A DNA stretch of 6,050 bases, from contig JAEZBP010000556.1 of NCBI GenBank assembly GCA_023427125.1, positions 1-6,050 on the forward strand, written 5' to 3'. A model generated the notes under the pieces. That model made no database searches. It worked only from the letters and a program-made list of their open reading frames with translations, and was not told the origin of the DNA. Both the position numbers and the translations under genes were made by a program. Shown here in pieces: positions 1 through 5,861 of the stretch. Numbering within the stretch: position 1 is the first letter of the stretch; each line of letters begins with the position of its first letter. The stretch comes from Pseudomonadota bacterium. Its GTDB lineage: Bacteria > Myxococcota_A > Polyangia > Polyangiales > Sandaracinaceae.

Positions 1-64
1 GCCGAGCGGAGCGGCCCTGCCGTCGGGTCCCCATCCCGGCTGTGACGCTGTCGATCTCCTGGTC

Positions 65-112
65 CGTTCGTCCTGAGCGCGGCTCGCGAAAGCGAGCCGC
101 AGTCGAAGGACG
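65..112. repeat. REP-like imperfect palindrome with GAAA tetraloop
   Basis: A perfect 9-bp stem, GCGGCTCGC (79-87) with GCGAGCCGC (92-100), closes on a GAAA tetraloop (88-91). An outer 6-bp stem, CGTCCT (69-74) with AGGACG (107-112), is separated from it by an internal loop. The flanks read TTCGTCCTGAGC on the left and AGTCGAAGGACG on the right. From memory, this flank pair is typical of dispersed REP-type elements in high-GC genomes. It lies in the apparent intergenic space before the first gene, the usual place for such elements. There is no T-tract, so an intrinsic terminator is less likely, though the hairpin could protect or end an upstream transcript. The hairpin is seen directly; repeat-family membership is inferred. 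Confidence 0.6.
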
Positions 113-145
113 CGCGGCCGCAGCGCCCTTCGACCGCGGCCGCGC
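112..145. repeat. GC-rich inverted repeat next to the REP-like hairpin
   Basis: GCGCGGCCGC (112-121) and GCGGCCGCGC (136-145) are perfect 10-bp reverse complements around a 14-nt loop. The loop contains CCCTTCGAC, which resembles the CCTTCGAC in the reverse complement of the adjacent element's right flank. It could be a second, decayed copy or half-element of the same repeat family. In DNA this GC-rich, such palindromes also arise by chance, so significance is uncertain. Confidence 0.35.
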
Positions 146-195
146 TGCGCGCGCCCTGCAGTCCGGAACGACATCGGCGCTCGGGGTCCCTCGTC

Positions 196-204
196 TGATA
201 GAGT
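196..204 (+). promoter_or_regulatory. candidate extended -10 promoter element
   Basis: TGATAGAGT fits an extended -10 element (TGn followed by TAnnnT) 27 nt before the ATG at 232. No convincing TTGACA-like -35 lies at normal spacing, which is common for extended -10 promoters. The stretch 191-218 is less GC-rich than its surroundings. Motif-based only. Confidence 0.3.
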
Positions 205-231
205 CGATCGGGACATTCGAGGGAGACATCG

Positions 232-972
232 ATGCCGAGCCTGGATCTGAGCACACTCACCCCCGAGCAGCGCCCGGGCGGAGCGTGGGCGGCTGCGCTG
301 CTGCACGCGATCGCGCGCGACGAGGCGGCGGGGCGGCGTCCTCCGCGGCTGACCGAGCCCAAGCTCGACACGTGGATGCGCTTTCGCGGCCGGCTCACCA
401 ATGCCGACCTCGTCGCGCTCCTGCTCGAAGACGCCGCGGTGCTCCACCCCATCCCCTTCGATCCCTCCACCCTCGAGGCGCCCCTCGAACTGCCCGAGAC
501 CACGGCCGACGCGTGGATTGGCGCGCTCGCGTCTCTCCCCCTCACCTCGCCCGGCGCGGAGTACGTCGCGGCGCAGGCCCGGTTGCTGGAGGTCCCGACG
601 CGGATGGCCCGCTCCGATCTCCACGTCGTCAAGCCGCACCAGCGCGTGCTCGAGCTGCCGGGCACCGGCGGTCAGCTCGCCCATCACCTCGTCTCCACGC
701 AGGGCGATCTCACGCTTCAGGACAACTTCACCATCGCCTGCGGCTCGTGGCAGGAGCTCACGCTCGCCGGCGTGGTCGCCCTCGAGCTCGGCGCGCCCCG
801 CACCGACTTCGCCCTCCGCGCCGGCGCCGAGGTGCTGCGCGACGCGAACCACCCGCTGCGCCAGCGGAGCTTCGACTTCGTCATCGGCCTCCCGACAAGG
901 GCGGCCTCTTCCACGTCGAAGACCAGCTCGCGATCTGGTTCTCGCGCGCCAACATCGTGCTGGTCTGAATGA
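232..972 (+). CDS. unidentified protein with a weak methyltransferase-like motif; C-terminus frameshifted
   Basis: I do not recognise this family. The ATG at 232 follows a good ribosome-binding site, GAGGGAG (219-225). The N-terminal 130 residues are largely helical with acidic and Leu-rich stretches. Residues 139-147 (VLELPGTGG) resemble the S-adenosylmethionine-binding motif I of Rossmann-fold methyltransferases, and 215-221 (DFVIGLP) sits where a catalytic-strand motif would fall, but neither is decisive. The uninterrupted frame gives 246 aa, yet its last 26 residues are low-complexity Ser/Arg/Thr sequence. The +2 frame from 891 continues naturally (PDKGGLFHVEDQLAIWF and on) to a stop at 966-968. 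With one base restored near 889-894 the protein would be about 245 aa. The gene is therefore either a recent pseudogene or carries a sequencing error. Coding status is confident; function is unknown. Confidence 0.75.
   Translation: MPSLDLSTLTPEQRPGGAWAAALLHAIARDEAAGRRPPRLTEPKLDTWMRFRGRLTNADLVALLLEDAAVLHPIPFDPSTLEAPLELPETTADAWIGALASLPLTSPGAEYVAAQARLLEVPTRMARSDLHVVKPHQRVLELPGTGGQLAHHLVSTQGDLTLQDNFTIACGSWQELTLAGVVALELGAPRTDFALRAGAEVLRDANHPLRQRSFDFVIGLPTRAASSTSKTSSRSGSRAPTSCWSE
889..894 (+). other. probable one-base deletion (frameshift) in the 232 gene
   Basis: In the upstream frame codons 886-891 read Gly-Leu. In the frame from 891 the codons read Pro-Asp-Lys-Gly-Gly. Adding one base to the CTCCC run would join them as Gly-Leu-Pro-Asp-Lys-Gly-Gly. 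The evidence is the abrupt change from structured sequence to Ser/Arg-rich shadow sequence, together with a well-formed continuation in the other frame that ends in beta-strand-like IVLV. Loss of one C or G in this run is the simplest explanation. Confidence 0.7.
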
Positions 973-1133
973 CCGAGCGCGATGCGAGGACACGGATGGC
1001 GCGAGGCAGCCGCGGCTTCTGGGTCCTGCTCGTCCCCGGCGTCATCTACAAGCGCCAGCCCCGCTTCAACGAGGGCCCCGCGATGTGGCACCTCGAAGGC
1101 GCGACGCTCCCCGTCACGAAGCCGCTGCCCTGA
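969..1133 (+). CDS. small 54-aa ORF, possible detached C-terminal fragment
   Basis: The ATG at 969 immediately follows the TGA (966-968) that ends the corrected frame of the preceding gene, and it is in that same frame. The 54-residue product has basic N-terminal residues, a hydrophobic strand-like stretch (GFWVLLVPGVIYK, residues 21-33) and a tail ending TLPVTKPLP. The composition looks like real protein rather than shadow. No separate ribosome-binding site is evident, so expression would rely on translational coupling to the stop just before it. Alternatively it is the remainder of the upstream protein, split by a second lesion. Function unknown. Confidence 0.35.
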   Translation: MTERDARTRMARGSRGFWVLLVPGVIYKRQPRFNEGPAMWHLEGATLPVTKPLP

Positions 1134-1182
1134 CGCCGCTCGCTCCGCCCATGTGCCTGCTCACCAACCAGGAGACCCGACG

Positions 1183-2871
1183 ATGCCGACTCGCCTTCTC
1201 TACCTCACGCTCCCGCTCATCTGCGCGGGGGCCGTCGCATGCGGGCCGAGCTCCCCGGGCGACGCCGGGCCGGGCGAGATCGATGCGAGCGGCGAGGACG
1301 CCGGCCGCGTCGTGGTCGACGGTGGCCGCTCCGAAGACGCCAGCGTTGTGACGCCCACCGAGATCGTGTTCTCGGCGCCGGGCGCGAGCGTGCTCTACGT
1401 GCGCGGGACGGTCCGCCTTCAGCTCGTGACCACCGGCCCGGATGCCGAGCGCATGGAGCTCTGGAAGGACGGCGCCCTCCTCATCGTCGTCCCGCCGCCC
1501 TACACGTACGACTGGCTCTCCGACGAGGAGACCGAGGGCGAGCACGTCTTCGAGGCGCGGGCGCTCATCGGCGGCGCGGTCGTCGCCACCGCGGAGCGTC
1601 GCTTTCACGTCGACCGCACGCCCCCGACGCTGATCGCGGCGACCCCGCTGGCCGACACCGAGACTGCGCTCTCCACGCCCGTCGTGCTCACGTTCTCGGA
1701 GCCGCTCGCGACCGCGACCATCGACGACGAGAGCGTCACGATGGCGGTCGACACGACCGCGCTCGAACACACGCGCACCGTGCGCGAAGGAGACACCACG
1801 ATCGAGCTGCAGCTCACCGCCGCCCCCACGTCGCTGCCCGCGACCGCAGTGGTCACGCTCACCAGCGCGATCACCGACCGCGCCGGCAACGCGCTCGAGG
1901 AAGACGTGGTGCACAACGTCCTCTATCCGACCTGGATCGCGCTGGTCGACGACGTGGATCTGCCCGAGGGACACGAGGCCGTCGCGCTGGAGGTCGAGCC
2001 CACTGGCGCGATCTGGATCCTCACCCGCGCCGGCTCCTATACCGAACACACCTTGTTTCGATGGGAGGACGGCGCGCTGGGTGCTCCGGTCGGGGTCGCG
2101 GGAGGCGCTTTCGCGTCGAACGCGACCTTCCGGCTGAGCTCGACGGGACGGCCCGTGGTGGCGTACGTCGACGCCGACCGCGACGTGCACGTCGACACGC
2201 TGGAGGCGGACGGCACGTGGTCGGCCGCGCCGGTCATCGTGTCCGTCGACGTGCCGGCCATCGACCTGGAGCTCGGGCCGGACGACACGCGCTACCTCGC
2301 CTGGCAGCCCACCTCGACCACGATCGAGGTCGTCTCCCTCGTCGGGGGGGCGTGGACGCGCATCGGCGACATCGTCCCGGGCCGTGCCAGGTTTGTCGTC
2401 GATCTCGCCCTCGACTCCGCCTCCGTGCCTTATCTGGCCTACCAGAGCGACGCCGAGGGCGGCTTCCTCGCGCGGTACGCCGGTGCCTGGACTCTCACCT
2501 CGGTGTGCCCGTCCTCCAGCACTTACAGTCGCTGCGGGGACGTGCGGCTCGCCGCGCACGGAGATGGATCCGTCCGAGGCTTCGTGACCCGCTTGCAGCG
2601 CAGCACGAGCACCGGCCCCTTCGGCGCGCAGCACACGATCCGACCGCCGCCGGGATGGACCGTCGAGCGGATGGGCCCCGGCACGGCCCTCTGGCCGATC
2701 GGGACCGCCACCGGGTACGTGTACATCCAATCCAACGACTCGACGTTCCGCGACGAGACCGGCTCGAGCCCCTGGCCTCCCCCGGACCACGACGTGAACG
2801 CGATCGCCGTTCACGAAGGCCGTCCCGTCGTTGCGGGCCGCGATGGCCTACACACACTGAACCGGCTCTAA
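1183..2871 (+). CDS. secreted lipoprotein with Ig-like and beta-propeller-like domains
   Basis: The product is a 562-aa putative lipoprotein. The ATG at 1183 is chosen over an upstream in-frame start at 982 because it follows AGGAG (1170-1174) and opens a lipoprotein signal peptide: Arg4, hydrophobic core 5-18, and Cys20 in the context GAVAC. Residue -3 is Ala rather than the usual Leu, so the lipobox is slightly off consensus. Residues 21-57 form an Asp/Gly/Ser-rich linker. Residues about 58-145 look like a bacterial Ig-like domain, ending in a DRTPP junction. Residues about 146-248 match the SbsA/Big_5 style, with TPVVLTFSEPL and a closing ITDRAGNAL. From about 250 to the end there are repeated strands of the type 'PVVAYVD', 'YLAWQ' and 'PYLAYQ', suggesting WD40-like or sialidase-like propeller blades. 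Cys442 and Cys451 could form a disulfide. It is probably an envelope or surface protein whose ligand is not predictable. Spacing from the 969 ORF is 49 nt. Confidence 0.93.
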   Translation: MPTRLLYLTLPLICAGAVACGPSSPGDAGPGEIDASGEDAGRVVVDGGRSEDASVVTPTEIVFSAPGASVLYVRGTVRLQLVTTGPDAERMELWKDGALLIVVPPPYTYDWLSDEETEGEHVFEARALIGGAVVATAERRFHVDRTPPTLIAATPLADTETALSTPVVLTFSEPLATATIDDESVTMAVDTTALEHTRTVREGDTTIELQLTAAPTSLPATAVVTLTSAITDRAGNALEEDVVHNVLYPTWIALVDDVDLPEGHEAVALEVEPTGAIWILTRAGSYTEHTLFRWEDGALGAPVGVAGGAFASNATFRLSSTGRPVVAYVDADRDVHVDTLEADGTWSAAPVIVSVDVPAIDLELGPDDTRYLAWQPTSTTIEVVSLVGGAWTRIGDIVPGRARFVVDLALDSASVPYLAYQSDAEGGFLARYAGAWTLTSVCPSSSTYSRCGDVRLAAHGDGSVRGFVTRLQRSTSTGPFGAQHTIRPPPGWTVERMGPGTALWPIGTATGYVYIQSNDSTFRDETGSSPWPPPDHDVNAIAVHEGRPVVAGRDGLHTLNRL

Positions 2872-2896
2872 GCGACACTTTCGCTCACGAAGCCGC

Positions 2897-2902
2897 TATC
2901 CT
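2897..2902 (+). promoter_or_regulatory. candidate -10 element (TATCCT) of the two-gene operon
   Basis: TATCCT, in the context CCGCTATCCTGAC, lies 31 nt before the ATG at 2934 in the 62-nt gap after the lipoprotein gene. It matches four of six positions of the sigma-70 -10 consensus. The -35 region (GACACT at 2874-2879, 17-nt spacer) is poor. This suggests the operon can be transcribed independently of the lipoprotein gene. Confidence 0.4.
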
Positions 2903-2904
2903 GA

Positions 2905-2928
2905 CCCGGTCACCACCTACCGGGGAGG
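2905..2928 (+). promoter_or_regulatory. ribosome-binding site partly inside a small hairpin
   Basis: CCCGGT (2905-2910) and ACCGGG (2919-2924) form a 6-bp GC-rich stem with an 8-nt loop. The 3' arm includes the first three G of the Shine-Dalgarno sequence GGGGAGG (2922-2928), which is 5 nt from the ATG at 2934. If transcription starts just downstream of the TATCCT, the hairpin would be at the extreme 5' end of the mRNA and could limit translation of the first gene. The pairing is seen; the regulatory effect is inferred. Confidence 0.35.
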
Positions 2929-2933
2929 ATGCG

Positions 2934-3680
2934 ATGTCGCAGCCTGTCGACGCCTACATCAAGGGGATTCACAAGCGGTTCGACTTCTACGCCAACTGGC
3001 TGCCGAACGCGCCGCGCGCGCTCGGCGACGTCGGCGTCCTGAGCGGAAAGAAGTTCGAGCGCGTCACGACGCTGGCGAAGCTCGGCGTGCCCTTCGAGAC
3101 GCGGGCCGGGGTCGCCGGGGAGGACTTCGCCCACACGTCCGGCGAGAGCGTCGAGCTGCGCGTCAAGGTGAGCGGAGAGGCGCTGCCGGGCTCGACGCTC
3201 GAGCTCGGCAAGGCGGGCGCCTCCGTCTCGTTCACCGACTCGGGCGCATTCGTGTTTCAGGCCAGCGCGCCGGCCCAGGACGAGATCGAGGATCTGCACG
3301 CGCTCGAGAAGGCGCTGCTGCGTCACGAGGACTGGCAGCCCGAGTGGTGCGTCGTCACCCGGCTGGTCCGCGCGGAGCGGCTGACGGTGTTGGTCTCCGA
3401 GTCGTCGAACGCCTCGGTCGACATCGAGGCCGCGGCGGACCTGAAGACGTCCGCGGTCTCGCTGGCCGACGCCGAGGTGGGCCTGGAGGTGAAGCACCAG
3501 AAGGGTCAGGTCACCTCGGTTCTCTCTGCGGTGGGCACGACGCCGCTGCTCGGGCTCTCGCGCATGCGCAAGAGCTGGGTGGACTGGCTGCTCTCGCGCG
3601 ACCCGCACCTCGGCCGAGCGGGCCTGGATGGCGATGCGGCGCCTCCGCAGGAGCCGGTGCTCGAAGACGTGCAGCCGTAG
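2934..3680 (+). CDS. putative gasdermin-like pore-forming protein
   Basis: A 248-aa protein without signal peptide or clear membrane helix. The ATG at 2934 is supported by GGGGAGG just upstream, although the frame is open much further upstream. Segments in order: a helical, aromatic start (residues 5-24); LGDVGVL (30-36); strand-rich 40-110 with SGESVELRVKVS and AGASVSFTDSGAFVFQA; a helix 115-131; the strand pair WCVVTRLVRAERLTVLVSES (138-157); an Ala-rich variable segment; GQVTSVLSAVGTTPLLGL (191-208); and a 40-residue basic-then-acidic tail. The helix, strand pair and final 'TPLLGL' strand follow the plan of bacterial gasdermins, which are also about 250 aa with a short C-terminal inhibitory tail. 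Against this, the N-terminal Cys that is palmitoylated in characterised bacterial gasdermins is missing: Cys139 is the only cysteine. The next gene, 9 nt away, encodes a protease-like protein, as expected for a gasdermin operon. The CDS is near certain; the gasdermin assignment is about 0.4. Confidence 0.9.
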   Translation: MSQPVDAYIKGIHKRFDFYANWLPNAPRALGDVGVLSGKKFERVTTLAKLGVPFETRAGVAGEDFAHTSGESVELRVKVSGEALPGSTLELGKAGASVSFTDSGAFVFQASAPAQDEIEDLHALEKALLRHEDWQPEWCVVTRLVRAERLTVLVSESSNASVDIEAAADLKTSAVSLADAEVGLEVKHQKGQVTSVLSAVGTTPLLGLSRMRKSWVDWLLSRDPHLGRAGLDGDAAPPQEPVLEDVQP

Positions 3681-3689
3681 GAGGGATCG

Positions 3690-5861
3690 ATGGAGACCGC
3701 GCTCCTTCACATCGGGCTCACGGACTCGCTGCACTTCCTGTTCCGGGCGGGAGACCGAGCAGTGGAGGCGCAGGTCTCCGCCGAGAAGGGCTACAGACTT
3801 TCGAGCCGGCTCCTCAGCGATCCCGAGCTGTCGGTCGAGGCGCGCAGGCGCATCATCCAGCGCAGCTCGATCGTCCCCTCGCCGATCGTGTCCAAGGCGA
3901 AGAAGTGGCTGGCGCGCCAGAGCGACGGCGGCGTTATCGCGGTCCTCGCGGACGGGGAGCTGTCGTGCATGCCCTGGGAAGCGATCCTCGCTGCGCAGGG
4001 TCTGGTCGCGCCGGAATGCCTGGTCGTCCACGCGCTCGATCACGCGGGATTCCCGCCCCTGATCGCTCCGCGCAGCCTCGCCGTCGGCTGGCCGCGCTTC
4101 GGAGCATTCGAAGATCCCGTCGTCGAGCGCGAGCTCGACGAGCTGGCCCGCCGCTTCTCGGCCGGTTCCTTCGAGGTACGGACCCTCCCCGATCCGTCCC
4201 CGCACGAACTGCTCGAGGCCATCGCCATCGACGGTCCAGGGATCGTCCACCTCAGCACAGCGCTGCGCCAGGATGCCGGCGGCCCCAAGCTGCCCGCCAT
4301 GGGGGAAGGAGGAGAGATCGCGTGGATTCCGCTGGATGTCGTCGAGAGCGTCATGGGGCCGACAGTTACCTCGCCCGGCGTGAAGATCGTGATCCTGAAC
4401 GGATCTCGCACCGGATATCCAGCGGCGGAGCGGCTCTGCAGAAACCTCAACGCGGTCGTGGTTGGCTGGGATGACTTGGTCGACGGCACCGTGGGCTCGG
4501 ACTTTGCGCTCTTCCTCTTTCAGCGGCTCTCGGAAGGGCACACGCTCGCCGACGCGGTCCACGCGTTCGCCCGCTCGCTGCTCGCCACGCGCAACACATC
4601 GAGCCTCTGGCGCGACTGCCTGCCGGTCATCTACTACCCGAACCCCGACTGGGTGGACTGGCGCCCGATCCCGCCCCAACCCGAGTCGACCTCGGCGCCC
4701 ACGCAGTCACCGGCGCTCGAGGCTTTGGTCACGCGGAGCTTCACGCCGGAGACGACGCGCGCCGAGCCCGTCAAGCCGGTCCCCACCACGCCGCCCCCCG
4801 AGGGCCCGTGGATCCGCGTCGACTTCACTCCGCTGCAGGCCATCAACCCGGCGTTGCTCGTCAACGGCATACCGCCCATCGAGAGCATCTCCCTCGACTC
4901 GCCGCGGCGGCAGACCGTGCGCCTCCGCATCGACTGCGACACCGGCGCGGCGGTGAGCACCTATCGCCAGACGCTGGACCTCGAGGTGGGCATGCACCCC
5001 TCGTCGATGGCCAACGACGTGTTCTTCCCGGTCCTGCACGAGCTCGTCGAGCGCAAGACCCGCCGGCGCCGCATCGTGATGACCCTGACCGTCGAGTCGC
5101 TCGACGGAACGCAGCGCGTCGAGATCACCAAGTCCGTCCTGTGGATGGGCGCCGACGAGTGGATCGATCGGCGCGAGACCTGGCAGTACGTCCCCGCGTT
5201 CGTCGATCCCTTCGATCCGGTCATCGCGGAGATCATCCGCAGCGCGGTCCCGGTGCTGCGCACGATCGGCGATCCGACCGACGACTTCTCGGGCTATCAG
5301 CGCAACTTCGGCGACCACACCAGCCGCCAGATGCAGGCCATCTTCCAAGCGCTGCGGGACGATGCGCGCGGCATCCGCTACGCCACGCCGGCCGGCGGCG
5401 CGATCCCGGACCCCGGTCGCGCGAGGAACCTCGGCCAGTTCGTCCGCCGCCATCGCGAGGTGCTCGAGCGCCGCCTCGGCACCTGCCACGACCTGGCGCT
5501 CCTGCTCGCCGCCTGCGCCGAGCACATCAGCATCCACCCGCTCGTGGTGCTCGTCCCGGGCCACACCTTCTTCGGCTTCTGGCGCACCCACCAGGCTCAC
5601 CGCGACTTCTGGACCGGGCTCCGGTCCCCGACCGGCGTTCCGACCTGGACGATCGACGACGCACCGAAGCTGAAGGCGCTGGTCGACAAGGGCGACGTCG
5701 TCTTGGTCGAGGCGACCGACATCTGCCGGGCGTCCTCGTACGTCTCGGCGTGTGACGCCGGCAAGCAGCGCCTCGAGGATGCGGTCGCTCACGAGCTCGT
5801 CGGCTTCGACGTCGCGATCGACGTGCGCAGGGCCCGCGACGGCGGCGTCCAGCCGGTCTGA
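3690..5861 (+). CDS. degenerate CHAT domain fused to a transglutaminase-like cysteine peptidase
   Basis: A 723-aa soluble protein. GGAGGG (3680-3685) overlaps the previous stop, giving a start at 3690 and tight coupling. Residues about 1-315 have the CHAT (caspase-like) plan: MPWEAI (94-99), IVHLS (185-189), VILNGSRTG (234-242), and the closing VVVGWDDLVDG with GHTLADAVHAFAR. Catalytic CHAT members read HxxxHG and LxAC; here those positions are Ala191 and Ser239, so this domain is predicted inactive. Residues 325-372 are a Pro/Thr/Ser-rich linker. Residues about 373-560 are a beta-rich region with a PAFVDPFDPVI segment and a GYQ motif (535-537). Residues about 580-723 are transglutaminase-like, with RLGTCHDLALLLAAC (Cys599), VPGHTF (His625), LVEATD (Glu674, candidate third residue) and the ending FDVAIDVRRAR. 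From memory, the 373-723 layout resembles the N-terminal module of DUF4011-type helicase proteins. It is probably the peptidase or regulatory partner of the upstream gene product; the substrate is inferred. Confidence 0.92.
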   Translation: METALLHIGLTDSLHFLFRAGDRAVEAQVSAEKGYRLSSRLLSDPELSVEARRRIIQRSSIVPSPIVSKAKKWLARQSDGGVIAVLADGELSCMPWEAILAAQGLVAPECLVVHALDHAGFPPLIAPRSLAVGWPRFGAFEDPVVERELDELARRFSAGSFEVRTLPDPSPHELLEAIAIDGPGIVHLSTALRQDAGGPKLPAMGEGGEIAWIPLDVVESVMGPTVTSPGVKIVILNGSRTGYPAAERLCRNLNAVVVGWDDLVDGTVGSDFALFLFQRLSEGHTLADAVHAFARSLLATRNTSSLWRDCLPVIYYPNPDWVDWRPIPPQPESTSAPTQSPALEALVTRSFTPETTRAEPVKPVPTTPPPEGPWIRVDFTPLQAINPALLVNGIPPIESISLDSPRRQTVRLRIDCDTGAAVSTYRQTLDLEVGMHPSSMANDVFFPVLHELVERKTRRRRIVMTLTVESLDGTQRVEITKSVLWMGADEWIDRRETWQYVPAFVDPFDPVIAEIIRSAVPVLRTIGDPTDDFSGYQRNFGDHTSRQMQAIFQALRDDARGIRYATPAGGAIPDPGRARNLGQFVRRHREVLERRLGTCHDLALLLAACAEHISIHPLVVLVPGHTFFGFWRTHQAHRDFWTGLRSPTGVPTWTIDDAPKLKALVDKGDVVLVEATDICRASSYVSACDAGKQRLEDAVAHELVGFDVAIDVRRARDGGVQPV

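Noticed and set aside
1..45. Fourteen codons ending in TGA at the left edge, possible tail of an upstream gene
   Set aside because: AERSGPAVGSPSRL followed by a stop is plausible, and a REP-like element downstream fits an intergenic start, but the piece is too short to support a call.
42..890. Open frame starting at 42 ahead of the first gene
   Set aside because: Up to about 890 it is Arg/Ala-rich shadow sequence running through the hairpin repeat. Only its last 25 codons look real, as the displaced end of the 232 gene.
2344..2350. Run of seven G in the lipoprotein gene as a phase-variation tract
   Set aside because: The frame is intact on both sides, and a 7-G run is short for slipped-strand switching in DNA this GC-rich.
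1114..2814. Long - strand open frame opposite the lipoprotein gene
   Set aside because: The product is Arg/Gly/Asp/Val-rich low-complexity sequence typical of the antisense of a GC-rich gene. The + strand frame has a signal peptide and domain structure.
2871..2885. AGCGA/TCGCT hairpin after the lipoprotein stop as a terminator
   Set aside because: Only a 5-bp stem with no T-tract, so too weak to call.
1239..2933. Upstream extension of the 248-aa protein's frame
   Set aside because: The sequence before 2934 in this frame is Arg-rich shadow of the lipoprotein gene. The ribosome-binding site at 2922-2928 and the change to structured protein set the start at 2934.
2910..4679. Long - strand open frame across the operon
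   Set aside because: It spans two + strand genes and their junction and has shadow composition with no recognisable motif; it is an effect of high G/C at third codon positions.
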